Assembly (NCBI GenBank): GCA_036500605.1
Contig: DASYBU010000021.1
Span: 62,001-126,000, forward strand
Length of the DNA stretch: 64,000 nucleotides
Direction: 5' to 3'
From: JAFALK01 sp036500605
Lineage (GTDB): Bacteria > Pseudomonadota > Gammaproteobacteria > Burkholderiales > Burkholderiaceae_C
The notes under the pieces: generated by a model
Database searches by the model: none
Told to the model about the DNA's origin: nothing
The model's input: only the letters and a program-made list of their open reading frames with translations
Translations under genes and position numbers: made by a program
In this document: positions 7,684 through 15,515 of the stretch, in pieces
Numbering within the stretch: the stretch's first letter is position 1
Layout: each line of letters begins with the position of its first letter

Positions 7684-9153
7684 TTACCCGGCGCGGTAAT
7701 TGGGCGCCTCTTTGGTGATCTGCACGTCGTGGACATGGCTCTCGCGCATGCCGGCGGATGTGATCTGCACGAACTCGGCCTTGTTCTGCATGTCGGCGAT
7801 CGACGCGCAACCGCAGTAGTGCATCGAAGCCTTGAGGCCACCGGCCATCTGGAAGATCACCTGCACGACCGATCCCTTGTAAGGCACCTGGCCTTCGATG
7901 CCTTCAGGCACGAGCTTCGAGGTGTTGGGGTTGTTGGCCGAGGTGTCCTGGAAATAGCGATCGGCCGAGCCCTGCGCCATCGCGCCCATCGAGCCCATGC
8001 CGCGATAGCTCTTGAAGGTGCGGCCCTGGTAGAGCACGACCTCGCCCGGCGCTTCTTCGGTGCCTGCGAAGGCGCCGCCCATCATCACGCAATCGGCGCC
8101 GGCCGCGATGGCTTTGGCCAGATCGCCCGAGTAGCGCACGCCGCCGTCACCAATCACCGGCACGCCGGTGCCGCGCAGCGCGGTGGCGACGTTGTCGATC
8201 GCGGTGATCTGCGGCACGCCCACGCCAGCGACGATGCGCGTGGTGCAGATCGAGCCGGGGCCGATGCCGACCTTGACGCCGTCAGCGCCCGCCTCGACCA
8301 GCGCCAGCGCCGCCGCGCCGGTGGCGATATTGCCGCCGATCACGTCGACATTGGGGAAGTTCTTCTTGACCCAGCGAACGCGCTCCAGCACGCCGGCGCT
8401 GTGGCCGTGCGCGGTGTCGACGATCAGCGCATCGACGCCGGCCTTGACCAGCATTTCCACGCGCGCTTCGGTGTCGTCGCCAAAGCCGACGGCCGCGCCG
8501 ACGCGCAGCTTGCCTTGGGCATCGCGGGCGGCATTGGGGAAGTTGGTCTGCTTGGTGATGTCCTTCACCGTCATCAGGCCGCGCAGCTCGAAGCCCTCGC
8601 CGAGCACGACCACGCGCTCGAGCTTGTGCTTGTGCATCAGCGCCTTGGCTTCTTCAAGCGAGGCGCCTTCGCGGACGGTGACGAGCCTCTCGGCCGGCGT
8701 CATGATCTCGCGCACGGCGACATCCATGCGGGTTTCAAAGCGCAGATCGCGGCCCGTCACGATGCCGACAACCTTCTTGCCCTCGACCACCGGGAAGCCC
8801 GACACGCCGTGCTGGCGCGAGAGCTCAACCACTTCACGCACCGTGGCGTCAGGCGTGACGGTCAGCGGCTCACGAACCACGCCGGATTCATAGCGCTTGA
8901 CGCGGGCGACCTCGCGGGCCTGCTGCTCGGCAGAAAGGTTTTTGTGAACAATCCCGATACCGCCCTCTTGCGCGATGGCGATCGCCAGACGCGCTTCGGT
9001 GACCGTGTCCATGGCCGCGGAGACCAGGGGCAGGTTCAGCTTGATGTTGCGGGAGAGCCGGGTGGCAAGGCTGGTGTCGCGGGGCAACACCTGGGAGAAC
9101 GCTGGCACCAACAACACATCGTCGAAGGTGAGCGCTTTTCCAAGAAGGCGCAT
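7684..9153 (-). CDS. guaB: Inosine-5'-monophosphate dehydrogenase
   Basis: 489 residues, typical length. It oxidises IMP to XMP with NAD, the committed step to guanine nucleotides and the reaction before GuaA. The TIM-barrel begins with ALTFDDVLLVPAFS. Paired CBS domains lie at about 95-205. The catalytic loop GPGSICTTRI contains C303, and the flap region contains YRGMGSMGAM. The ATG at 9153 is preceded by GGAG. A TATAAT -10 lies 27 bp further upstream and a terminator follows the gene, so it may be a single-gene unit. Confidence 0.97.
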   Translation of the reverse strand: MRLLGKALTFDDVLLVPAFSQVLPRDTSLATRLSRNIKLNLPLVSAAMDTVTEARLAIAIAQEGGIGIVHKNLSAEQQAREVARVKRYESGVVREPLTVTPDATVREVVELSRQHGVSGFPVVEGKKVVGIVTGRDLRFETRMDVAVREIMTPAERLVTVREGASLEEAKALMHKHKLERVVVLGEGFELRGLMTVKDITKQTNFPNAARDAQGKLRVGAAVGFGDDTEARVEMLVKAGVDALIVDTAHGHSAGVLERVRWVKKNFPNVDVIGGNIATGAAALALVEAGADGVKVGIGPGSICTTRIVAGVGVPQITAIDNVATALRGTGVPVIGDGGVRYSGDLAKAIAAGADCVMMGGAFAGTEEAPGEVVLYQGRTFKSYRGMGSMGAMAQGSADRYFQDTSANNPNTSKLVPEGIEGQVPYKGSVVQVIFQMAGGLKASMHYCGCASIADMQNKAEFVQITSAGMRESHVHDVQITKEAPNYRAG

Positions 9154-9179
9154 GAGGAAAACTCCAGTCGCAAAGCGGC

Positions 9180-9185
9180 ATTATA
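9180..9185 (-). promoter_or_regulatory. -10 box (TATAAT) upstream of guaB
   Basis: Consensus TATAAT on the minus strand, 26 bases upstream of the guaB ATG. No good -35 hexamer is visible at 16-18 bp, so activator input or a poor -35 is likely. Confidence 0.5.
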
Positions 9186-9317
9186 CGGAGGCCGGAATGC
9201 CCCTCGCCGGCTCGCCGCCTCTCCCGAACTTTTCGATACTTTCCGGTGCGTTTCTCCCGCGCTTCTTGCAAGATTTCTCACATCTCCTAACGCGATGGTC
9301 GGACTACACTGACCGCC

Positions 9318-9836
9318 ATGAAAATCCATGCCACGCCCCTACGAGCGCTTGCCGTCTGCCTGACCGTGCTGTGCATCGCCCTGCCCGCCCAGGCGCAGTG
9401 GAAGTGGAAGGATGCCAACGGCAAGATCCAGTACAGCGACCTGCCCCCGCCCCCCGGCACGCCCGACGTCAGCATCCTGCAGCGCCCCCCGGGCCAGCAA
9501 CTGGGCGTGATGGTGCTGCGCGATGGCAAGCCGGTGAATGTGACGGAGGCAGCGGCAGCGGCTTCGAAGGCCAGCGCACCGCCCTCCAAGGCGGAACAAG
9601 ACGCCTTGGCCAAGCAGAAGAAGGACGAGGCCGACCAGCTCGCCAAGCAAAAGGCAGAGCAGGCCCGCATCAACATCCAGAAGCGCGCGAACTGCTCGGC
9701 GGCCCGCGACAACCTGGCCACCTTGCAATCGGGCGTGCGCCTGCGCACCGGCGCCGACGGCGCGATCATGGACGACGATCAGCGCAACGCTGCGATCAAC
9801 CGCGCCCAGCAGGTCATCAACAGCGAGTGCAACTGA
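9318..9836 (+). CDS. DUF4124-domain exported protein
   Basis: 172 residues with a signal peptide (LAVCLTVLCIALPAQA) cut before QWKWKD. The segment WKWKDANGKIQYSDLPPPPGTP is the DUF4124 signature. An Ala/Lys-rich helical stretch that looks like coiled coil follows (about 75-120), then a C-terminal region with two Cys residues (NCSAARD and the final NSECN) that could form a disulfide. Such proteins are common in betaproteobacterial periplasms and their function is unknown. It is convergent with rnfH. Confidence 0.8.
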   Translation: MKIHATPLRALAVCLTVLCIALPAQAQWKWKDANGKIQYSDLPPPPGTPDVSILQRPPGQQLGVMVLRDGKPVNVTEAAAAASKASAPPSKAEQDALAKQKKDEADQLAKQKAEQARINIQKRANCSAARDNLATLQSGVRLRTGADGAIMDDDQRNAAINRAQQVINSECN

Positions 9837-9849
9837 GTTCGACGAGAGC

Positions 9850-10218
9850 TCAATCGCACTCGTTCTTCTTGCCCGCTTTCCCCGCCAAAGGCCGATGCCT
9901 TGAGACGATGCGCTCGCCGCGATCGCGGTAGCGCTGACGGCGGGCTTCCATCGGGTCGACCGTCAGCGGGCGGTAGACCTCGATGCGGTCGCGGTCGCGC
10001 AGCGGCGTGCTGAGCGGGCGGATCCGACCCCAAACGCCGATCTTCAGCGCATCCAGGCCCGGCCCCTGTCTGGCAAATTCGGCAAATTCGGCAAATTCCG
10101 TGCAGCCGCGCAGCGCCGATTCAACGCTAACGCCCTCCTCCAGCGTCAGCCAGACATGGCGTACATCGCCGGCTCGCGGGCTCCAGACCAGCTCAACCTG
10201 GATCTCAACGCGGGCCAT
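9850..10218 (-). CDS. rnfH: RnfH family protein
   Basis: 122 residues with the beta-grasp (ubiquitin-like) fold of RnfH: MARVEIQVELVWSP at the start, GVWGRIRPLSTPLRDRDRIEVYRPL in the middle, and the usual DPMEARRQRYR tail. Function is poorly known; it is nearly always paired with ratA beside smpB, as here. The start overlaps the ratA stop by 14 bp, which suggests translational coupling. A 9-bp tandem repeat inside the gene gives an in-frame FAEFAEFA stretch. Confidence 0.9.
   Translation of the reverse strand: MARVEIQVELVWSPRAGDVRHVWLTLEEGVSVESALRGCTEFAEFAEFARQGPGLDALKIGVWGRIRPLSTPLRDRDRIEVYRPLTVDPMEARRQRYRDRGERIVSRHRPLAGKAGKKNECD
10072..10098. repeat. 9-bp tandem repeat (GGCAAATTC) x3 in rnfH
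   Basis: Three perfect copies of GGCAAATTC. The unit is a multiple of three, so copy-number change would add or remove Glu-Phe-Ala triplets in RnfH without a frameshift. Confidence 0.95.
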
Positions 10219-10645
10219 AGACGCTCTCGGCGCGCTTGACGAAGCCTTCCACGAAGCTGTTGGCGATGCGGTCGAACACGGGGCTGATCACCATCTCCAG
10301 CGTGCGGCTCGAGAAGGTGTAGTTCAGCTCAAACTCGATCTTGCAGGCCTGCGGATTGGCCAGCGGCAGGAAGCGCCAGAGGCCATCGAGCTGCGAGAAC
10401 GGCCCGTCCACCAGCGCCATGTGAACGCTGGCGTCGGGCACGTTCACGTTGCGCGTCGTGAAGGACTGGCGCACGCCGGCGATGGCCATGCCGACGCGGG
10501 CGGTCACGCCGTCATCAAAGCGCTCGACCACTTCGGAGCGATCGCACCAGGGCAGGAATTCCGAATAGTGGTCCACATCGATGACCAGGCTGTACATCTC
10601 GTGCGGGCTGTACCAGAGCAGAACCGACTTCTTGACTTGCTTCAT
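10205..10645 (-). CDS. ratA: RatA/COQ10-type START-domain protein
   Basis: 146 residues of the polyketide cyclase/START superfamily. Conserved parts include MKQVKKSVLLWYSPHEMYSLV, the DVDHYSEFLPWC motif, and the C-terminal FDRIANSFVEGFVKRAE helix. Homologues are described as ubiquinone-binding COQ10-like proteins and, in E. coli, as the RatA ribosome-association toxin; which role holds here is unknown. The ATG at 10645 begins the conserved protein; the open frame continues upstream antisense to smpB and is not used. It is divergent from smpB across 27 bp. Confidence 0.92.
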   Translation of the reverse strand: MKQVKKSVLLWYSPHEMYSLVIDVDHYSEFLPWCDRSEVVERFDDGVTARVGMAIAGVRQSFTTRNVNVPDASVHMALVDGPFSQLDGLWRFLPLANPQACKIEFELNYTFSSRTLEMVISPVFDRIANSFVEGFVKRAESVYGPR

Positions 10646-10672
10646 ACGGGGGCTTCTTACAATAGGCGAATT

Positions 10673-11128
10673 ATGTCCATTGCAGAAAACCGCCGCGCCC
10701 GCTTCGAATACCACATCGAAGAACAGTTTGAAGCCGGCATGGTGCTCGAGGGTTGGGAGGTCAAGGCCGTGCGCGCAGGCCAGGTCCAGCTGACCGACGG
10801 CTACGTGATGATCAAGGGCGGCGAGCTGTTCCTGATCGGCTGCCGCATCAACCCGCTGCGCACCGCGTCCACCCACGTCAATCCGCTGGCCGACCGCACC
10901 AAGAAGCTCTTGATGAAGAAGGCCGAGATCCGCCGCCTGATCGGCAAGGTCAACGAGCGCGGCTTCACGCTGGTGCCGCTGAACCTGCACTACAAAGGCA
11001 GCCACATCAAGGCCGACATCGCGCTCGCCAAGGGCAAGGACAAGGCGGACAAGCGCGAGACGGTCAAGGAACGCGAATGGGCGAAGGAGAAGGGTCGCCT
11101 GATGCGCCACGCATCCGGCAAGGCCTGA
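10673..11128 (+). CDS. smpB: SsrA-binding protein SmpB
   Basis: 151 residues. SmpB binds tmRNA and brings it to stalled ribosomes for trans-translation. Signature segments are ENRRARFEYHIEEQFEAGMVL, GWEVKAVRAGQVQL, and the basic C-terminal tail from KGKDKADKRETVKEREW, which folds in the decoding centre. A possible -10 (TACAAT, 10658-10663) lies very close to the ATG, so the leader would be only a few bases long unless transcription starts further up inside ratA. Convergent with the phosphatase-family gene. Confidence 0.96.
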   Translation: MSIAENRRARFEYHIEEQFEAGMVLEGWEVKAVRAGQVQLTDGYVMIKGGELFLIGCRINPLRTASTHVNPLADRTKKLLMKKAEIRRLIGKVNERGFTLVPLNLHYKGSHIKADIALAKGKDKADKRETVKEREWAKEKGRLMRHASGKA

Positions 11129-11141
11129 TCGCTTTGGGACG

Positions 11142-12170
11142 CTATTGAGCCCGGTGCAGCCACAGGTCCGCGATGACGGGCCGGTGTTCCGAGGCCTGGC
11201 CGCCGCCCGCGTAGGCCTTTTCCACACCCAGCTCAGGGCTGACGAGGATGTGGTCGATGCGCAGGAAGGACATCCGCATGCGCAGCGCATGGCCCAGCGT
11301 GTAGCCGTAGCCCCAGCTTGAGCTCGAGTAAGCGTCGCGCAGGCCGCGATCGAGCAGGCGCCGGACCACCGGCGAGCTCTCGGCCGCGTTCAGATCACCG
11401 GCCACGATCATCGGGCGCCGCTGCTGGCCCTTGAGCTGCCCAATCGCTTCAGCGAGCTTCTGCGACTGCTCCAGGCGGTCGCCAAAGTTCTGCTGCCAGT
11501 CGTCAAGGCCGTCCACCTGCTCATAGCGCGTGGCGTTCAGTCCGGCGCGCGGAGAGTTCAGGTGCGCGGTCAGCAGGTCGATGTCCTGATCGCCGACGCG
11601 GACCACGCAGTGCACATGCGTGGCGAGCTGATCGCGGTAGGAGAGATCACCGGCTGCGCAATCCTTCAAAGGGAAGCGGCTCACCACGATGTACTGCCCC
11701 GAGGCATAGACCTGCCGACCCGCGAAGATGCCCGCGGCAACGTTGGGATGCCTGGCGTGCACGTGCGCCAGTTCGCCAGCATCCTGCATGACCAGGATGT
11801 CGGGATCCTGGCGCTTGATCTCATCCTCCAGCAGCGCCCAGCCGTCGGGCCGGCCCGAGGCCAGGTAAGCCTTGATGTTGTACGTCATCATGCGCAGATG
11901 CCCTTGGCCCGCATCGGCGCGGCCGGTCGCGAGGCCCATGACCGGGACCAGCACGAGCGCCACGGCAATCAGTGCCGCCCAGCGCCAGAGGCGGCCCAGC
12001 AGCAGCGAGATCGGCAAGGCAAGCAAGGCCGGGCCCAGATAGGCCGGGTACGGCACGTAATGCAGCAGTTCGACCCACCACGAGGCCAGGCTCGGCACCG
12101 CATAAGCCACCGATTGCAGCACGGCCAGCGCGAACACGCCGGCCACATAGAGTCGGAGCAGGGTCTTCAA
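11142..12170 (-). CDS. Endonuclease/exonuclease/phosphatase (EEP) family membrane protein
   Basis: 342 residues. The N-terminal ~90 residues hold two or three hydrophobic segments (VAGVFALAVLQSVAYAV, YLGPALLALPISLLLG, ALIAVALVLVPVMGLA). An EEP catalytic domain follows with MTYNIKAY, TAHLNSP, AGDLNAAESS and the final ASEHRPVIADL, which supply metal and phosphate ligands. Members hydrolyse phosphodiesters in nucleic acids or lipids; the substrate here is unknown. The frame begins with TTG at 12170, eight bases after the metC-like stop, with no good Shine-Dalgarno, so the start is uncertain. Confidence 0.82.
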   Translation of the reverse strand: MKTLLRLYVAGVFALAVLQSVAYAVPSLASWWVELLHYVPYPAYLGPALLALPISLLLGRLWRWAALIAVALVLVPVMGLATGRADAGQGHLRMMTYNIKAYLASGRPDGWALLEDEIKRQDPDILVMQDAGELAHVHARHPNVAAGIFAGRQVYASGQYIVVSRFPLKDCAAGDLSYRDQLATHVHCVVRVGDQDIDLLTAHLNSPRAGLNATRYEQVDGLDDWQQNFGDRLEQSQKLAEAIGQLKGQQRRPMIVAGDLNAAESSPVVRRLLDRGLRDAYSSSSWGYGYTLGHALRMRMSFLRIDHILVSPELGVEKAYAGGGQASEHRPVIADLWLHRAQ

Positions 12171-12178
12171 CGCGGCAC

Positions 12179-13366
12179 TCAGCGGCTGGCCAAGGCTGCG
12201 AAAGCCTGTTCAAGATCGGCGCGCAGATCGGCCTCGGCCTCCAGCCCGATCGCGAACCTGACGACGACGCCTTCAGCAAACGCGCGCGGCAGCGAGCGGC
12301 TGCGGCGCAGGTCGTAGGGCACGGCCAGGCTCATCGGTCCGGCCCAGGAATAACCGATACCGAAGAGCTGCAAGGCGTCGACGTAACGGTCTACCTGAGC
12401 GGCGCTGTATTCGGGTTTGAAGACGGCGGAGAACAAGCAGCCGCCGCCATCGGCGCTCTGCGCCGCCCAATACTCATGTCCCGGCGAGCCCGGCAGCGCC
12501 GGATGCAGGATCTGCGCAATCTCGGGGCGCCCTTGCATCCATTGCGCGAGGGCGCGCGTGCAAGCGTCCTGCGCGCGATAGCGCAGCTCCAGGCTGGGCA
12601 GGCCGCGCAGCACCAGTTCCACATCATTGCTGGCCAGTTGGTAGCCCAGATGCTCGTGGCAGGTGTTGAGCTTCTCGTGCAGGGCGCGCTCGCGCGTGTA
12701 GACCGCGCCGGCCAGCACATCGGCGCCGCCCGAGGGGAATTTGGTCAGTGCCTGCATGGAGATGTCGACGCCCTCGCCGTCCGCGATGTCAAACGGCTTG
12801 AACGCCACGCCCGCGCCCCAGGTGTTGTCCAGCGCGGTCAGCACGCCGGCCGCGCGGCAGCGGCGGACGATGCTCAGCATGTCGGGGAACTCGAGCGTGA
12901 TCGAGCCCGCGGCTTCGATCCATACGAGCTTGGTCTTCTCGCTCAAGGGCAGTTCATCGGCCTTGAGCGCGTCGTAGTAGCGCGTGCGGATGCCGAAGCG
13001 CGGCAGGAAATCGTCGGCCAGATAGCGGTTCTGGCCGTAGACGTTGTCGGGCATCAGCACCTCGTCGCCGGGGCTCAGCAGAGCCAGGTTGACGAGCGTG
13101 AGCGCAGAGAGGCCGCTCGGCGTGAGCAGGCAATGTTCAGCGCCTTCAAGCGTACAAAGGCGGGCGCTCAGCGTGTAGCTTGTGGGCGTGCCGTGCAGGC
13201 CGTAGCGGTAGCTCTGGCCGTCGCGCGGACGGAACTTGTGCAGATCGGCCGCGTCCTTGAAGAGCACGGTCGAGCCCTTGACCACCGGGACGGGAATCGC
13301 GTTCCAGTCTTGCGGCGCCTGGTAAGCGTGATGGATCTGATCGGTCGAAATCGCGCGCTTGGCCAT
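12179..13366 (-). CDS. metC: Cys/Met metabolism PLP enzyme, cystathionine beta-lyase type
   Basis: 395 residues of the Cys/Met metabolism pyridoxal-phosphate family (fold type I). The PLP lysine is K209 in ALTKFPSGG, with D180 in LDNTWGAG stacking on the cofactor. Residues PVPVVKGSTVLF at the N-terminus and YRYGLHGTPT fit the MetC-like branch. It would cleave cystathionine to homocysteine, pyruvate and ammonia, though family members differ in beta- versus gamma-elimination and the symbol is tentative. It starts two bases after the rimO stop, within a phaR-rimO-metC-EEP run. Confidence 0.82.
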   Translation of the reverse strand: MAKRAISTDQIHHAYQAPQDWNAIPVPVVKGSTVLFKDAADLHKFRPRDGQSYRYGLHGTPTSYTLSARLCTLEGAEHCLLTPSGLSALTLVNLALLSPGDEVLMPDNVYGQNRYLADDFLPRFGIRTRYYDALKADELPLSEKTKLVWIEAAGSITLEFPDMLSIVRRCRAAGVLTALDNTWGAGVAFKPFDIADGEGVDISMQALTKFPSGGADVLAGAVYTRERALHEKLNTCHEHLGYQLASNDVELVLRGLPSLELRYRAQDACTRALAQWMQGRPEIAQILHPALPGSPGHEYWAAQSADGGGCLFSAVFKPEYSAAQVDRYVDALQLFGIGYSWAGPMSLAVPYDLRRSRSLPRAFAEGVVVRFAIGLEAEADLRADLEQAFAALASR

Positions 13367-13368
13367 CG

Positions 13369-14784
13369 TCAGATCACCATGCCGACCAGATCGTGCCCTT
13401 CTGTTGTGATGATGCGCACCTTGGCGAACTCACCGACCTTGAGCGTCCTGCTGGCCTTCTCGGGCGGCAGGATGCGCACGGTGCCGTCGATCTCGGGCGC
13501 ATCGGCGTAGGAGCGGCCGACGCCGCCCTTGCGGCCCAGCGCCGGCGCGGAATCGACCAGCACCTGCATCGTCGCGCCGATACGGCTGCGCAGCTTGTCG
13601 ATCGAAACTTGCTCGGCGATCTTCATGAAGCGCGCCTGGCGCTCCTTGCGGACGGCCTCGGGCAAGGCGCCCGGCAGTTCGTTGGCGCCTGCGCCTTCGA
13701 CCGGTGAATAGGCAAAACAGCCTGCGCGATCAATGCGCGCTTCGTGCATGAAATCGAGCAGGTATTGGAACTCGGCCTCGGTCTCACCGGGGAAGCCGGC
13801 GATGAAGGTCGAGCGGATCACGATCTCGGGGCAGACCTCGCGCCAGCGCGCGATGCGCTCCATGTTCTTCTCGCCATTGGCCGGGCGCTTCATGCGCTTG
13901 AGCACATCGGGATGCGCGTGCTGCAAAGGCACATCGAGGTAAGGCAGGATCAGGCCCTCGGCCATCAGCGGCAGCACCTCGTCCACGTGCGGATAAGGGT
14001 AGACGTAGTGCAGGCGCACCCAGGCACCGTAGCCCTTGGCCATTTCGCCGAGCGCGGCCACCAGGTCGAACATGCGCGTCTTGATCGGCTTGCCGTCCCA
14101 GAAGCCGGTGCGGTACTTGACGTCGACACCGTAGGCCGAGGTGTCCTGGCTGATCACCAGCAACTCCTTGACGCCGCTTTCGAACAAAGCACGCGCCTCG
14201 TTCAGCACATCGCCGATCGGGCGAGAGACCAGGTCGCCGCGCATGCTCGGGATGATGCAGAAGGAGCAGCGGTGGTTGCAGCCTTCGCTGATCTTCAGGT
14301 AGGCGTAATGCCTGGGCGTGAGCTTGATGCCCGCAATGCCGCGCGCCTCGGGCACGAGATCCACAAACGGGTCATGCGGCTTGGGCACATGCGTGTGCAC
14401 CGCGTCCATCACCTCCTGCGTGGCATGCGGGCCCGTAACGGCCAGAACCGACGGATGCATCTCGCGCACCAGGCCGCCCGCTTCCTTGCTCGTTTCACCG
14501 GCCTTGGCGCCCAGGCAACCGGTCACGATGACCTTGCCGTTCTCGGCGAGCGCCTCGCCGATGGTGTCCAGGCTTTCCTTGACGGCATCGTCGATGAAGC
14601 CGCAGGTGTTGACGATCACCAGATCGGCGCCGGCAAAGGTCTTCGAGGTTTCGTAGCCTTCGGCGCGCAGCTGGGTCAGGATCAGTTCGGAATCGGTCAG
14701 GGCCTTGGGGCAACCCAGGGAAACAAAGCCGATCTTGGGGGCGGCGGCCAGCGCGGGCGCGGTGGGGGTGATGATTTCGCTCAT
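13369..14784 (-). CDS. rimO: Ribosomal protein uS12 methylthiotransferase RimO
   Basis: 471 residues. RimO adds a methylthio group to an aspartate of ribosomal protein uS12. The UPF0004 domain carries cluster cysteines C25 (SLGCPK), C61 (NTCGFI) and C90 (VTGCLG). The radical-SAM domain has C169, C173 and C176 in CNHRCSFC. A TRAM domain closes the protein (LRSRIGATMQVLVD onward). The SLGCPKALTDSE start separates RimO from MiaB. Upstream is phaR, 21 bp away. Confidence 0.96.
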   Translation of the reverse strand: MSEIITPTAPALAAAPKIGFVSLGCPKALTDSELILTQLRAEGYETSKTFAGADLVIVNTCGFIDDAVKESLDTIGEALAENGKVIVTGCLGAKAGETSKEAGGLVREMHPSVLAVTGPHATQEVMDAVHTHVPKPHDPFVDLVPEARGIAGIKLTPRHYAYLKISEGCNHRCSFCIIPSMRGDLVSRPIGDVLNEARALFESGVKELLVISQDTSAYGVDVKYRTGFWDGKPIKTRMFDLVAALGEMAKGYGAWVRLHYVYPYPHVDEVLPLMAEGLILPYLDVPLQHAHPDVLKRMKRPANGEKNMERIARWREVCPEIVIRSTFIAGFPGETEAEFQYLLDFMHEARIDRAGCFAYSPVEGAGANELPGALPEAVRKERQARFMKIAEQVSIDKLRSRIGATMQVLVDSAPALGRKGGVGRSYADAPEIDGTVRILPPEKASRTLKVGEFAKVRIITTEGHDLVGMVI

Positions 14785-14805
14785 CCCCCAATTGTCGCCG
14801 AAGCG

Positions 14806-15354
14806 CTAGGGTTTCTTCGGTGGGAAGCCCGACAACCCCGGAAACAGCGCGCTCGCCTGCTTCATCTGCTCCTGCCACTGCTCCATCAGCGTCTTCGATT
14901 GCTCGGCGTAGCCTTCCATCATGCCCTTCATGGGCGTGCCGGCCAGGAACTGGGTCCAGGCTTCGGGGCTGTAGGGCAAGCCCGGGCTTTGCTCGGAGAA
15001 GCGCGTCTGCAGGTCGGTGAAGCTCTGCATGTTGCGCTCGAGGTAGTCGCCCATCACGCCCTGCATGGAGTGGCCGTAGAAACGGATGATCTGGGCCAGC
15101 GCCTGCGCCGTGAACATGGGTACGCCGCCGGTTTCTTCTTCCAGGATGATCTGCAGGAGGATGCTGCGGGTGAGCTCTTCGCCGGTCTTGGCATCGCGCA
15201 CTTCAAAGACCTGGCTTTCGAGCACCATCGCCTTCACGTCGGCCAGGGTGATGTAGCTGCTGGTGCGGGTGTCGTAGAGGCGGCGGTTGGGGTACTTCTT
15301 GAGCACGCGCACGGCGCCCTCTTCTTCCGCCTTGCCTTTGCCAGCCCTCGTCAT
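14806..15354 (-). CDS. phaR: Polyhydroxyalkanoate synthesis repressor PhaR
   Basis: 182 residues. PhaR binds DNA and PHA granules and represses phasin genes, linking granule surface area to phasin supply. The DNA-binding half has VLKKYPNRRLYDTRTSSYITL, then the PHB accumulation regulatory repeats (GGVPMFTAQALAQIIRFYGHSMQG). The ATG at 15354 has CAGGAG six bases upstream and is chosen over the longer open frame. Its presence implies the organism makes polyhydroxyalkanoate, although no synthase gene lies in this window. Confidence 0.94.
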   Translation of the reverse strand: MTRAGKGKAEEEGAVRVLKKYPNRRLYDTRTSSYITLADVKAMVLESQVFEVRDAKTGEELTRSILLQIILEEETGGVPMFTAQALAQIIRFYGHSMQGVMGDYLERNMQSFTDLQTRFSEQSPGLPYSPEAWTQFLAGTPMKGMMEGYAEQSKTLMEQWQEQMKQASALFPGLSGFPPKKP

Positions 15355-15448
15355 GTGCGCTCCTGAATAGTGCTTATGTTCATGCAAATTGTGCTGTTGC
15401 ACAAATTCGGGACGGCAAGGGGTTTACCCCGGCCGCTCCGCAAATAAG

Positions 15449-15480
15449 ACACAGCCCGCAGACAAGGTCGCGGGCTGTGT
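15449..15480 (-). terminator. Hairpin terminator between M13 peptidase and phaR
   Basis: Perfect 11-bp arms (ACACAGCCCGC/GCGGGCTGTGT) around a 10-base loop. On the minus strand it follows the peptidase stop and is trailed by CTTATTTG; on the plus strand it is trailed by GTTTTT. It should end the peptidase transcript. Confidence 0.7.
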
Positions 15481-15515
15481 GTTTTTCGATGGCTTTATCG
15501 ACTGAAGCCGAGCCT

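Noticed and set aside
10646..10672. Leaderless smpB transcript
   Set aside because: A TACAAT near 10658 would start transcription only a few bases before the ATG, but no matching -35 exists at 16-18 bp and a partial AGG site is present, so I do not claim it.
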